A stretch of 64,000 nucleotides of DNA from Morchella semilibera (taxonomy: Eukaryota > Ascomycota > Pezizomycetes > Pezizales > Morchellaceae). A program made the position numbers and the translations under genes. Shown piece after piece: positions 46,934 through 56,737 of this stretch (position 1 is its first letter; each line of letters opens with the position of its first letter). The DNA is taken from the NCBI GenBank assembly GCA_009192285.1, contig CM018603.1, forward strand, positions 1,397,304-1,461,303, in the 5' to 3' direction. The notes under the pieces are model-generated. The model did no database searches and was not told the origin of the DNA. It was given only the letters and a program-made list of their open reading frames with translations.

Positions 46934-49146
46934 ATGCTGGTTGGTCCTCTCGGTTTGGCCATCTGTTTGGGGTGGAACGATGTTGAGAGTCTTCTACGAA
47001 TCCCTAGTCGTTCCGTAACTGCCACCCAAAAAGCCGACACGAACTGGGTACCTCTGTCTGATACTATCGATCGAGGTAGTCCGTGGAAGCGCCATATGTC
47101 CTTAACAAAGGCCTGAGCGGTCTGTTCCGCATTGATACCCGTCATTGGGATGAAGTGGGCCATTTTACTAAAACGGTCTACGACAACCAATACGTTACGG
47201 TATCCCGACTTCTCTTTTGGCATTTCTACTACGAAATCCATTGAGATGTCGTTCCAGGGCGTAGTCGCTAACTCCAGGGGTTGAGGCAACGATAGGTGAC
47301 GCCGTCGCTGTTTTGCTCGCTGGCAAACATCGCAGGTCTGAACGTACTTAGCGACGTCCGTGGTCATTCCAGGCCACCAGTAATTCCTATCAATCAACTC
47401 AAGGGTTTTATCCCTCCCTAGATGCCCCGCTACCGGTCTGTCATGATGATCTTCAATGACTTGCTTGACCGCATGCCCAGGCACAACCCAACGTCCATCG
47501 TGGGTGGCCGTATTCTGATCGGGATCCCACTTTTCGTGCAGCGTGTCCTCTCCTGAGCTCGACGTCTGCCGGGTCCACCAGTCTTCCGGGCACTCGCCAT
47601 CAGATTGCTCATCCGGAACAATTCTGCGTGTCCATTGACTTCCTTGCTCATACCAGTCCTGTAGCGCCGAAGGCAGACCTACACCCGGTATGTGTACCCA
47701 CTGATCCAATAATGTCCGCTCCGCATGGGGGTTACTAACGATTTCGCTACCGAATGCTACCTCGGTACTTGACTTTCTTGCGAATTGTTCAATCGTAAGC
47801 AGCTGTTTTACTGGTTGCTCACGAACTACTCCCCCTTCCAGGGCGTACTCCGGACGCCGTGTCAACGCATCGGGCTTGCCGTTCTTGTCGCCTGGTCGGT
47901 AGTGGATCTTGAAGCGAAAAGGTGCTATCTTTTCGGCCCAACGAGCCTGCCTTCTTGACAGCTTCTTGGTTGTTGTGAAGTACTGAAGGTTTTGGTGATC
48001 AGAATATATCTGGATAGGTATGTCCGTACCTTCCAGCCAGTGTCTCCAAGTCAAGAGAGCAGAAACTATCGCGAGCATCTCTTTATCATAGATCTCGTAG
48101 TTGACCTCTGCCTCGTTGAACTTGCGAGAGTGATATGCCACCGGATGCAACATACCATCATCGAACACCTGGGATAGGATCGCGCCCTCAGCCCAGTCGC
48201 TGGCATCAGTTTCAAGGACAGCCTGGCGATGTTCGTCATAGTGTCGGAGGATTGGAGCGGTGGTGAATCTCTTCTTGAGCTCGTTGAAAGCATCCTGCTG
48301 CTCCCGACCCCATTTCCATACGGCGTTCTTCTTGAGGAGATCGGTCATAGGCCTACACACTTCTGAGTAGCCGTAGATAAACCGTCTGAGGAAGTTGGCG
48401 AATCCCAAGAAGCACTGAAGCTCCTTCACCTTTGTTGGCGCCAGCCACTCGGTGATAGCCTTCACCTTCTCTGGTGAGACCTGGGTTCCCGTACCTGATA
48501 GCTTGAATCCTAGGAATTCTACCTCCGTTTGGAACCAAGCTGTCTTTTTCAGGTTGCCGAATAAATGGTGTTGTCGTAGCCGCTCCAGCACCCTGCGCAC
48601 TAGAGCAATATGCTCTTCTCTTGACTTGGAATATATCAGGATATCATCCAAGTATACCACTAGGCCTTGATCTAACAGATCCTTGAATATCGTGTTGACC
48701 ATTGCCTGGAACGTTGCTGGCGCGTTCGTCAGGCCAAAGGGCATCACCTTGTATTCAAAATGGCCATATTTGGTTCGGAAAGCTGTCTTCCACTCCTCTC
48801 CCTCGGCGATCCTTACTAGGTTGTAACCGTTCTTGAGATCTATCTTGGTGAAGAAGAGAGCGCCCTTCGTCGAGTCTGCCAACTCACTCATGAGCGGCAA
48901 GGGGTATCGGTTCTTGACTGTAACGGCGTTTAACCCGCGGTAGTCGACGCATAACCGTAATGACCCATCTGGTTTCGGGACGAAGAGGATTGGTGCCGCT
49001 GCTGGGCTCGAAGACGGGACAATTTTACCTGCCGCTAACATCTCGTCCAGGTATTCCCTCAGCGCTTTCTGTTCCGGGGGGCTCAACGGGTAGATCGGAC
49101 CCCACGGAGGCTGGCTTCCGTCTATCAGAGGGATCGTATGATCCAC
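46606..49146 (-). CDS. Gypsy pol: reverse transcriptase, RNase H, integrase core
   Basis: Reverse transcriptase motifs CVDYRGLNAV (about residue 68) and the catalytic VYLDDILIYS (about 162); RNase H with VLETDASDWAEGAIL and the DKNGKPDAL tether; integrase zinc-binding H-H-C-C (HLGRDKTLELIDRNYWWPG, CDVCQRAK) and core Asp residues in SMDFVVEMP and SDRGTQF. After FHPKQ the reading turns to nonsense (MAKPRGPTS…) because of a one-base break, and it stops at 46606. The first codon used here is GTG; it overlaps the protease frame by about 20 bases, one base out of register. Acts on the element's own RNA in virus-like particles. Confidence 0.93.
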   Translation of the reverse strand: MDHTIPLIDGSQPPWGPIYPLSPPEQKALREYLDEMLAAGKIVPSSSPAAAPILFVPKPDGSLRLCVDYRGLNAVTVKNRYPLPLMSELADSTKGALFFTKIDLKNGYNLVRIAEGEEWKTAFRTKYGHFEYKVMPFGLTNAPATFQAMVNTIFKDLLDQGLVVYLDDILIYSKSREEHIALVRRVLERLRQHHLFGNLKKTAWFQTEVEFLGFKLSGTGTQVSPEKVKAITEWLAPTKVKELQCFLGFANFLRRFIYGYSEVCRPMTDLLKKNAVWKWGREQQDAFNELKKRFTTAPILRHYDEHRQAVLETDASDWAEGAILSQVFDDGMLHPVAYHSRKFNEAEVNYEIYDKEMLAIVSALLTWRHWLEGTDIPIQIYSDHQNLQYFTTTKKLSRRQARWAEKIAPFRFKIHYRPGDKNGKPDALTRRPEYALEGGVVREQPVKQLLTIEQFARKSSTEVAFGSEIVSNPHAERTLLDQWVHIPGVGLPSALQDWYEQGSQWTRRIVPDEQSDGECPEDWWTRQTSSSGEDTLHEKWDPDQNTATHDGRWVVPGHAVKQVIEDHHDRPVAGHLGRDKTLELIDRNYWWPGMTTDVAKYVQTCDVCQRAKQRRRHLSLPQPLELATTPWNDISMDFVVEMPKEKSGYRNVLVVVDRFSKMAHFIPMTGINAEQTAQAFVKDIWRFHGLPRSIVSDRGTQFVSAFWVAVTERLGIRRRLSTSFHPKQMAKPRGPTSIWSPTFAHLWPVRVRSGEISFLSVNMPTTTRSIPLPDSHPSMSTMGSTLGQTGQRTQNSNDWMTTGITISTKSYRPMRWHGRHFRRRTIKWRHDPDQQSSSLYQDRRFF

Positions 49147-49787
49147 TGTCCATGTTCCGGCAGGCGGCCTGCTCCGTCTAAGGAGAACACGTCTGCGTAG
49201 TCTTGGAACTCTGCCGGGATAGCACTAGCGAGGGTCTCGCTTCCCGACCCGCGTGACCAGAAAGGGTGCGACTCGATGGATACTACTGGCTCGGGGTCTG
49301 GCATGTGTCTGAGAAGCCTGACCACTTTCTCTTGCCAACCCTCTTCGTACATATCCAAGTCTGTCATCATGCATCCCTTAATCTGACACTGGATACTATT
49401 GAAGGTGACTAGGTTCTGTCCCCAATGTATCGTAGGTTGATGCTCCGTGAGCCATCGATGTGGTATTACAAGGTCTTCTCCAGCAAAGGTGCCGATTTCG
49501 CAGGTGACTAGCCTGTCGAGGTGGCTACCGATCCGGAGTGTGAGGGGTTGGGTGGTGTGAGTGCCGGAGTGAGGCATGCGTGTGCCATCGGCTTGCTTAA
49601 TGAGGAGGATTTTAGGTCGATTCTGGATTGGGATGTCGGCCTTCTTGACGCAGTCCCAGGACATGATCCAGTCTTCGGTACCACTATCTAGGAGGGCTTT
49701 GACGACATGAGTGAAGTGTTTGTTGGTCTTTGGGTTAACCCAAGAGATTTCTATCTCCAGGCGTGTTTCCTGAGTTGAGGAGGACAT
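49125..49787 (-). CDS. Gypsy aspartic protease and linker
   Basis: The start is taken at the ATG at 49787 (MSSSTQETRLEIEI); another in-frame ATG lies at 49802. The catalytic motif is VKALLDSGTED (DSG). It ends …FSLDGAGRLPEHG, where reading should continue into the reverse transcriptase region of the next frame; a one-base register change at about 49150 causes a stop at 49125. A TATA-like box on the same strand lies about 100 nt upstream. This could be a defect or a programmed -1 frameshift. Confidence 0.85.
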   Translation of the reverse strand: MSSSTQETRLEIEISWVNPKTNKHFTHVVKALLDSGTEDWIMSWDCVKKADIPIQNRPKILLIKQADGTRMPHSGTHTTQPLTLRIGSHLDRLVTCEIGTFAGEDLVIPHRWLTEHQPTIHWGQNLVTFNSIQCQIKGCMMTDLDMYEEGWQEKVVRLLRHMPDPEPVVSIESHPFWSRGSGSETLASAIPAEFQDYADVFSLDGAGRLPEHGQWIIRSL

Positions 49788-49883
49788 TGTAAAGATATGC
49801 AATGGGTATGAGAGGTGCTGGTTGTATGGTAGAGGTCGATGAAGAAGGTTGTTGATGTTCTTCGAAGAGGTGGAAGGTAGTGC

Positions 49884-49893
49884 CCTTATATAG
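49884..49893 (-). promoter_or_regulatory. TATA-like box between gag and pol
   Basis: Sense CTATATAAGG lies 97-106 nt before the ATG at 49787, followed by a CT/CA-rich leader without intervening ATG except the in-frame 49802 one. It looks like a core promoter for a separate pol transcript. Confidence 0.4.
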
Positions 49894-50215
49894 CCAAGTG
49901 CGGGGTAATCCTTTTCTATACTGGCATGTGTTAACTTACTATTGCTCGACAGATCATGTGGGTCGTGGCCTATGGGTGCGTCATACGCTCCTCCCGCAGC
50001 ATATCCACATGTCCCGCTTTTCGGTTACGGTTGCTCTCGATAGATAGGGATTTCCCGTGCACATGTGACTTTTGAGGCATTTTTTGCGTAAAAACTAATA
50101 AAATTCCTTGTATCCGTACAACCTTCGCATAGCCATGCGGTGCTAGTTCCAAACATAACTAAAATCTACCCAAGGAAATAGCTCAAACAGACTCCCAAAA
50201 TGACCAATAACAATT

Positions 50216-52360
50216 TTAATCTTCCTCCAATGACGTAATCCTAGACCTAAATGCTTCCGCCTGCGATCCTTGTTTCCTCTTTTTCTCACTCCCCTTTCCA
50301 GGCTCCTTTCTCCCGGAAAGAGTTTCTTCCCGTTTGCGTTTACCCCCACTCGACTCACTCGTAAACCTAACTTTACTGGTCGCAAAGCAATTCTTAGCGA
50401 TGTGACCTTCTCGACCGCACCTGAGGCATTTATTTTCCTTTTGCCACCGGTCCTTCTCGTCCTGGGTAGCACCAAGGCTTCCAGACTGGGGCTCACGGTG
50501 CGTCGTCTCTGCCTGTTGCCTTCTTGGCCGTTCCCTGGAGCGTTGTCGTCGTTTGGAGGCCTGAGGTTCCCGGGGTTTCTCCCGTTCCTTGCCACGCAGT
50601 ATCTCTCTGCGGGCTTTTACCTCAGCGTCCTTGCGCCCAACCTTGCGTACCCAGGCTAACCAGGCCGGAAAGCTGGAAGGTTCTTCGATCGCCGCCGAGA
50701 GTCTTGTTTCCAAGGAGGAGTTTATTCCTGCGAGGATCATAGACTTCATAACGATTGGCCCCACCTGTGCGTCCCATTCGAGGTTCTGCATCTCGTTGAT
50801 GTAATCGTCGATCGGGCCAGTTTGACGGAGTCTATCCATCTTTTGCTTGGCCTGCTCCTGACTGGTACGATTACCATACTGGGTGCGCAGTTCCCTTTTA
50901 AAAGCCTCCCAAGTACCGAGCTCAGGTTCTACACTGAGCCTTTCCTTGTAATTTCGCCAGAAGCTAGCGGCACTTCCCTGAAGTTCGAGGGATGCCCACA
51001 GAATCTTGGTCTTATCATCCCATCGGACCTTCTTCTGTAGGTCGATCAGAATTTCCATCTGATCTATCCAGTGCCGCACGTCTTGGTCTGGTTTTCCGGC
51101 GAAGGGGATCTTGGCTTGCTTTGGGGTTTCTCCCGCAGCAGGAACATTGGTGACCGGGGGAGGTAGCATTTCTGCCCACCGTCGAGCCCGTCTCCGGCGA
51201 TCTCTCTCCGCTCTCCTTCTTCTTTCATCTTCTTCTGAGTCAGAGGAGTCTGAAGGGTCTGGATTGCTACCTCCAGTCCTTCCTCGTCCTCCACCGTTGC
51301 CTCCGCGTCCGCCTCCCTGGCCTCCATGGGCACTTCCGTGTTGGGATCTCATAACAATTGGATCCGCTGGTGGAGGTGGCGCATTCTCGATTGGCGGTGG
51401 TGGTGGCACTCGTCCTTCTTCCTCTGACCCACTCTCCACTGCCGCCTGCCTACCCTTTCCCTTTACCCCCGCAGCCCGCTTCATTTCCTCCAGGAGGGTT
51501 TTCATACCTTCCTGAGTGGTGGCCAACATTTGTTCTGCCCGTTCCCTTTCCTTGGTCAATTCCTCTTGGTCGAGGGCTTTTGCTGCCTCAATCCGTTGGA
51601 GGGCCTCAGTAACTTCCGCGGGTATAACCACTGCGGGCTGAGTTGCTTTGAGTTGGTTGACGTAGGTAACCAGGGCCTGGGTTTGCTCTTCCTGGCGCTG
51701 GTGTTGGGCTGTGGCGGTGTTGGCGAGGCGGGTCACGACCTCGTTGAGTTGCTGTGCCTGCGTACCCGCGTGCGTTTGCAGCCGGAGGTTCATATCTTGG
51801 AGGGCGGTAGCTATCCGCACCGTATTCTCGTCGTTCACGACGAACTTGGCCTGTAGCTCGCTGATTAGAGCTTGATGGGCCCGGTTGCTCTCCTCGATTC
51901 GGCGCTCGTGTCGGGAGATAAGCTCCTCGATGGCGGGTATGTTCTGGGTACGCGTGGCGAGCTCGTTCACGCCTTGGTGGAGTCCCTGGACGACCTGCCC
52001 TCCCTGCCGTAGCACTTCCCTGCGAACCGTAGCGGTAAGGAAGGGGTCGTGGGTGCTGATGGGGGCCGATGACTCGTCGCTGTCTTCGGCTTCCTCCCTG
52101 ACTTCGGAGGGCCTGCGAGTCAAGTGTGACCCTCGAGTTGGCGTTCGGTAAGGGGAGGTCTCCCTCCTGTCCCTGAGCCGTCTCTGGCCAGGTAATCTCG
52201 CCTCTCTCGTTGACTCCCAGAGATGTGTTATTGGCGTATCCCTGGTTGTGCCGATGTGTCTCTGCTGAGTCTGCGCCACGAAGGTACGCTGATCCCGCAA
52301 TGCGACTGCATCCGACATCAGCAAGTCTTCCTCGTATGGTAGCTGCAGCTGCTGAGACAT
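50216..52360 (-). CDS. Gypsy Gag polyprotein
   Basis: 714 residues. The N-terminal third is Arg/Gln/Ser-rich and partly coiled (LQDMNLRLQTHAG, TQAQQLNEVVTRLANT). A gag capsid-like domain (KIPFAGKPDQDVRHWIDQ…, FWRNYKERLS, then WEAFKRELRTQYG) lies at about residues 415-520. A CCHC zinc knuckle CLRCGREGHIAKNC sits near residue 645, followed by a basic tail. It packages element RNA. Its stop is followed by about 410 nt of non-coding sequence before the protease frame, unlike the usual overlapping gag-pol layout. Confidence 0.93.
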   Translation of the reverse strand: MSQQLQLPYEEDLLMSDAVALRDQRTFVAQTQQRHIGTTRDTPITHLWESTREARLPGQRRLRDRRETSPYRTPTRGSHLTRRPSEVREEAEDSDESSAPISTHDPFLTATVRREVLRQGGQVVQGLHQGVNELATRTQNIPAIEELISRHERRIEESNRAHQALISELQAKFVVNDENTVRIATALQDMNLRLQTHAGTQAQQLNEVVTRLANTATAQHQRQEEQTQALVTYVNQLKATQPAVVIPAEVTEALQRIEAAKALDQEELTKERERAEQMLATTQEGMKTLLEEMKRAAGVKGKGRQAAVESGSEEEGRVPPPPPIENAPPPPADPIVMRSQHGSAHGGQGGGRGGNGGGRGRTGGSNPDPSDSSDSEEDERRRRAERDRRRRARRWAEMLPPPVTNVPAAGETPKQAKIPFAGKPDQDVRHWIDQMEILIDLQKKVRWDDKTKILWASLELQGSAASFWRNYKERLSVEPELGTWEAFKRELRTQYGNRTSQEQAKQKMDRLRQTGPIDDYINEMQNLEWDAQVGPIVMKSMILAGINSSLETRLSAAIEEPSSFPAWLAWVRKVGRKDAEVKARREILRGKEREKPREPQASKRRQRSRERPRRQQAETTHREPQSGSLGATQDEKDRWQKENKCLRCGREGHIAKNCFATSKVRFTSESSGGKRKREETLSGRKEPGKGSEKKRKQGSQAEAFRSRITSLEED

Positions 52361-52658
52361 CGTGGAGTTGTTCGAAGCGGAGATTCGGAGTTCGTCGGGT
52401 CCAAGGTTGTGGGGTGAACCAAGGTACTTGGTGCGCTAAACCGTGGGAGTTCTGGTAAAGCGATACCTTGATGGGTGGAAGGGTGGTAGGTTCGAGGATA
52501 CACGGATCGTATTCCTCGAAGAAGCAGTGGGTTTGCGCTTCGTAAAAGAAGCCTCGATATTCCAGGTAGCCGCAGTAAAGATGCTCTGCGCTACCTCGGG
52601 GGACGACAAAGGATGTCTTGCAGGGAAACTCGTAGATGGAGAGTTCCCGAGGGTGCAT
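51606..52658 (-). CDS. ORF overlapping the start of gag in another frame
   Basis: 350 codons from an ATG at 52658, with 99 codons before the gag ATG and about 755 nt overlapping gag. The upstream part (YCGYLEYRGFFYEAQTHCFF then EEYDPCILEP) reads like a folded protein; the overlapping part is Arg/Pro/Gly-rich and probably only a consequence of gag codon use. Possible readings: the true 5' end of gag joined by a missed base or frameshift, a separate leader protein, or chance. Confidence 0.4.
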   Translation of the reverse strand: MHPRELSIYEFPCKTSFVVPRGSAEHLYCGYLEYRGFFYEAQTHCFFEEYDPCILEPTTLPPIKVSLYQNSHGLAHQVPWFTPQPWTRRTPNLRFEQLHDVSAAAATIRGRLADVGCSRIAGSAYLRGADSAETHRHNQGYANNTSLGVNERGEITWPETAQGQEGDLPLPNANSRVTLDSQALRSQGGSRRQRRVIGPHQHPRPLPYRYGSQGSATAGRAGRPGTPPRRERARHAYPEHTRHRGAYLPTRAPNRGEQPGPSSSNQRATGQVRRERREYGADSYRPPRYEPPAANARGYAGTATQRGRDPPRQHRHSPTPAPGRANPGPGYLRQPTQSNSARSGYTRGSY

Positions 52659-52819
52659 GTGACTATCTTCCTTCGATCGCTACTTCTCTTATTCTCGTAC
52701 CAAGTGCCCGTGTACTATCCGTACCTAGCAATCACACAAGGTAGTTGTTTAAGCGAAGAGTCTTCTCAAGAAGTAGTGGGATGCTCGTAGGATAAGCGAT
52801 CGGATAAGGTATCAAATAG

Positions 52820-53401
52820 TGTAAAGGGATATCCCGAAGAGTATTGGGATATGGCTAGTGCTAAGCAATAGTTCTGTAGCGTTTAAACTTTGTAATTTGA
52901 TAAACCGGATTCCGCTCGCTTGAGTTCTTGAAGGATGATGATTCCAACAAGACGAGGGCAATCAGGCTTCTATTTATACATGAGTGGCTCAAGGCCTAGA
53001 CGAGTCTTCTATCTAAGATCACGCCATAATTCTTTCCATAACATTCTATCCTCGCAACCCCGCCTGATTCCATACATCGGCGTTGCTTCCTAAAACAACC
53101 CATACTATCCGCGACCGTGCAACCTTCCAAGAGCCAAGGCGTTAATACAAGAGGACGTTAGAGGTGCCACGCACCCTACCCCGCTTCTATGCTTTTTCAG
53201 GGAGAGTCTCCCACATGCAATAGAACGTGTAAGCCAACAAGCCCATGCTATTGCGGCACACCCCTCATGGATGGCGCAACCCCCATTATATTTAGCCAAG
53301 ACCCTTGTTGGTTACCCGACCGACTCTCTTCACAACTTATCACTCTAAGCCCACGCCCGTTGCGACACTCCTTAACACACCACCCCGGATATCCTATAAC
53401 A
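52820..53401 (-). repeat. 5' LTR of the Gypsy element
   Basis: Identical to the other LTR except for one missing C. It supplies the promoter; the TATA-like box lies at about 52972-52982 on the minus strand. Confidence 0.95.
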
Positions 53402-54478
53402 GGGGGGGGGGGTGTAGTGGTGAAGAGCTTTGGGGGGGGGGGGTTTGTAGAGATGAAGGTATAGAAAAGAAGGTGTAGGGGCAGGAAGGAGGGGCGTGCA
53501 AGATATGTTTGATTTCCTCTGTTTTTTTTTTAAATTTGTTTTGAACGTGGCAGCGGAGGCAAGGGGAGGAAAAACTCACCTACTTTAGAAAGAGGAAGGA
53601 GGTGGTTGCTATAGCCTAAGGGCTGCATGCATGTATGAAGTATAAGTGAATAAGTGGCGTGCCTGATATCTCTAGTCTCCAGCCCTAACCCTGACTTTGA
53701 AATTTAACCCCGAGTTGCTTACAGTTCTTGATAGTGTGTGCCACGATTGTCTTCAGTTCGACTACTGGGTATAGATTCATAGGGTGCTCTGGTTGAGGTT
53801 CCTAACTTGGGCTCATGGCTAAATTGGGGTTAAGCAATTGAGAGAATTCGATATAATTGATTGAACCCTTTTTTTTTTTTTTTAATTCATACTCGGGATT
53901 GAACCTTTGTGTTCAGTAAGAGAAATTTGGTGGAATAGTGTACATGGATCGTGACCAGTACACAGCCGGTTCTATACAATTCCCCTATCTTATTGTCTCA
54001 TTCTCCATTTCTCCGGCCTAACAGCTTTGTCTAACTGTTTCCAGTTCCTCCTGTTCTTCAATGATTTATTCGTCATTAAACATCTCTCTGGAAATAATTC
54101 CCTAGTTCTTTAGACACATTATCATTCCTATACTTTATCTGGCCAAGCGGATATGCTTTTTGGTTATCAAATCAGGACCACCCGAAAATATACACTCTGC
54201 TGGAATACTGGTTGCAGGAATCAGTACATAATGACTGTACATCAGGGGCCCCTAAAAGTGATGCAACGGCTTGGGATTACACTATTGGGTGAGGCCTTAG
54301 TAAATTCACAAACACTTTGGTTTCTTTTATTTGAATATGATTTGTGAATTCTTTATACTCTGTTTACTCTGTATACGGTATATTATTACTTCATTAGGGT
54401 TATAGTTAGGTCGCATGTGGTGGAAATCGTGAGTGGTAAATCGAGTCATTACATAACCTTCCGGTACCCCTGGGTACC
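53402..54478. other. Right flank of the Gypsy insertion
   Basis: Two long G-runs (53402-53411 and 53433-53444) are followed by gene-free sequence. TTGCTATAGCCTAAGGGCTGCATGCATG-like text at 53606-53640 recurs at 62533-62568. No gene. Confidence 0.5.
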
Positions 54479-56050
54479 TCAGGGCAAGGCTAGGCCATTG
54501 ATGAGTATTTGAATGCCAAAATGCTGCAAGATTGGTATTTTTCGGGAGTGGAGAGCCCTGCAAATAGCCTTCCATTCCATTGGGTCCAGCTGTACGTGAA
54601 GTATATAATAAATTGTCATGTCTTCGTCTGCTTCATCCTCTAGTTTCCGGAGCTTTCTGCCCGCAATTCTCCTTGTCTCCTGAACTACAGGCGTTTCAGC
54701 AGTGGATAGATTTGCTACTCGCTCTGCTATTTTACGGCGGGCTTCATAGCGTCCAAAAATCACTTTTAGTTTACGTTTTGCTTACCTTGTTTCCGTGTTT
54801 TCCAGCTCAGATTTTGGAAAATCTGCAACCTCTATCGGGGGTCAAGGACCGTTGCAACAATCGAGTTAGTCCGATTGTTGCAAGCACTGTCATATTAATT
54901 GCTGAGCTTTTCCCAGCCTGCGTTTCATGCTTTTTGCAAGATTGCTCATATGTTGGCTACCATGATGTGTTATCAATTTCTCTAATTTAACCATAAATTG
55001 ACCGTGGGGTGGTGGGCCCAGCCCAGCGAGGTGTACTTGTCGCCGCTCAGCTGCTCTGTTGCAACCTTAAAGACCCGGAACACAGCACCTAGCATATCCC
55101 ATTCCTCAACCACTAGAGATGGTAGACTAAAATAGTAGTGTACCAGTGCCGTAACAGAGAGCCCTTGCATTGCTGGTCATAGTTTGATGAAGACGAGAAA
55201 CATATCCGCCCTTGAATTCCAGCGAGTGAGTCCAATACTGGCATAAAAAACTCAATTCCAATTATAGTGCATTGTGCTAATAGCATTCGTTTCGAGGATG
55301 GTGAAAGACGGATCTATAGTAGTTAGTGGGCATTCTATATTGATATCTGATACGTGTCTTGGCAACAATCTTTCTAAATTCTAGCATGGTTCAAGCGTAT
55401 GATTTGACGCCAGGTAGTCAATGTCCAGCAATCTTTCAGTAGCTGGTGGCGCTGTTGCTTTTAGGTTTCCGAGCTGGACAGCTGGGTTGATAACATGTGC
55501 CATACGGCGTACGTGTGAATCCAGTACTGTTATTGGCCCAAAACTGGGCAATATTCTGTCGCTTTTTGCGGTCTCCTCTAAAGATAGAGCACTCAATCTC
55601 GCTAACATTGTGTCAATGGAGGAAGCATTATCACATGTAATCGGATGTATATACTCTTGGATATCTATTCCCGTAGAGTGTCCCATTCTAGCTCTCCCAT
55701 AGAGGAACCGGTATGACTTGCCTCAAGAGAACGGAAATCCAGCAGCGTTGCGTGGCACCAAGAAAGTCCAATTGATTAGAGGACGTCCAACAATCTAGAG
55801 TTACTGAGAATACACCTCCATGGTCCACAACCGCCGTCAGGAACCGCTTGATCTCAGGTCTAGCTTCGTGGGAACAGTTCATGGGGTCTCGTTTGATTGG
55901 TGGGCAGGGACCGGTATAGCAATGCTGATATGGCATTAGTATAGTTTTGGAACGCGGGATTAAGTACTGATTGAGATAGTGATGTAACTCCCAAAAGGAC
56001 TCTGAGTTTACTATTCTTGGGGATAAGTTATATTGCACAAGAAGATTCAC
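54479..56050 (-). pseudogene. hAT transposase relic, minus strand
   Basis: Read leftwards: FSVTLDCWTSSNQLDFLG (56050-55688), ITCDNASSIDTM with RRMAHVINPAVQ (55686-55381), an LSGDKYTSLGW segment (55170-54982) and the C-terminal dimerisation-type DPMEWKAICRAL…PILQHFGIQILI (54763-54479). This order is that of hAT transposases. The frames are separated by stops and shifts, so no full protein can be made. A further leftward frame (56320-56138) may be part of the N-terminus. Terminal repeats were not found. Confidence 0.8.
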
Positions 56051-56589
56051 AGCAAAACGACGGTAAATTATTGTTGAATATCCCGCCTTTGAATTGGAGG
56101 AGAGTTTGATGTGTTTAGGTTGATGAGTAGTAGAATCTTACTCCTCCAATGCTATTTTGAAGAAGCTATGCATCCTGATAATGGCGGAGACAGCTCTAGC
56201 TGTATTTAAAGCATTTTTTTGTTCGAGGTCAGCATATCTTGTTCTGGGTATTCGCGGGTGCTGCTTCTTGTAATGAGCTAAATATTGGATGTCGTAGTAT
56301 AGTTGTGCTTTACCGTGCATTTCTTGCAGCCTGACTGCGTACAGCGGACTATCTTCATCTATTTTTTACTGCTGGACTTTGCCGGCTTTGGAAGAACAGT
56401 TGCTGTATATAGCAGCGGGTCTGACTTGAAAAGATAACTTGCCTGGGAACTAATTCTTATTTATGAATCTGGCTCCTCTAGCATAGAGCCGCTTCCATTT
56501 GCTGTAGAGTCCACTGCTGTCCCGAAAGTTCTGCAGGTGGGTAGTTGGGATAATTGGTAATTACGTTTGACAGTTTGAAGGTCTCTACC

Positions 56590-56700
56590 ATCCTAAGAAA
56601 TGCATCGCATAATGTATCGATAATGCATCCATAATGTATCATGCCGTAAACGGGTGGCTATTGCATCGATAATGCATCTATAATGCATCACAGTCTCATT
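56590..56700. repeat. GATAATGCATC short tandem repeats
   Basis: Variants of TAATGCATCGATAATGCATC recur several times in two clusters. ATGCAT is palindromic. No gene. Confidence 0.75.
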
Positions 56701-56737
56701 TCGCTAAGAGTTCAATATAATGTATCAACAAAAATAC

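Larger units (their letters stand above)
45578..53401 (-). mobile_element. Ty3/Gypsy LTR retrotransposon, young insertion
   Basis: A 7,824-bp element transcribed leftwards. LTRs are 45578-46160 (583 bp) and 52820-53401 (582 bp), TG…CA ended, differing by one C (GCCCATAATT versus GCCATAATT). Order in the sense direction: LTR, gag, protease, reverse transcriptase, RNase H, integrase with a GPY/F-like C-terminus, polypurine tract, LTR. This gene order (integrase last) is that of Ty3/Gypsy. No chromodomain is visible after the GPY/F-like segment. Insertion is in a G-run, so the target duplication (G4-G5) cannot be delimited. Two single-base breaks interrupt pol. Confidence 0.95.

Noticed and set aside
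46838-49181. Plus-strand frames opposite pol
   Set aside because: Antisense shadows of the reverse transcriptase and integrase coding sequence.
50270-52151. Plus-strand frames opposite gag
   Set aside because: Antisense of a GC-rich coding sequence; no motifs.
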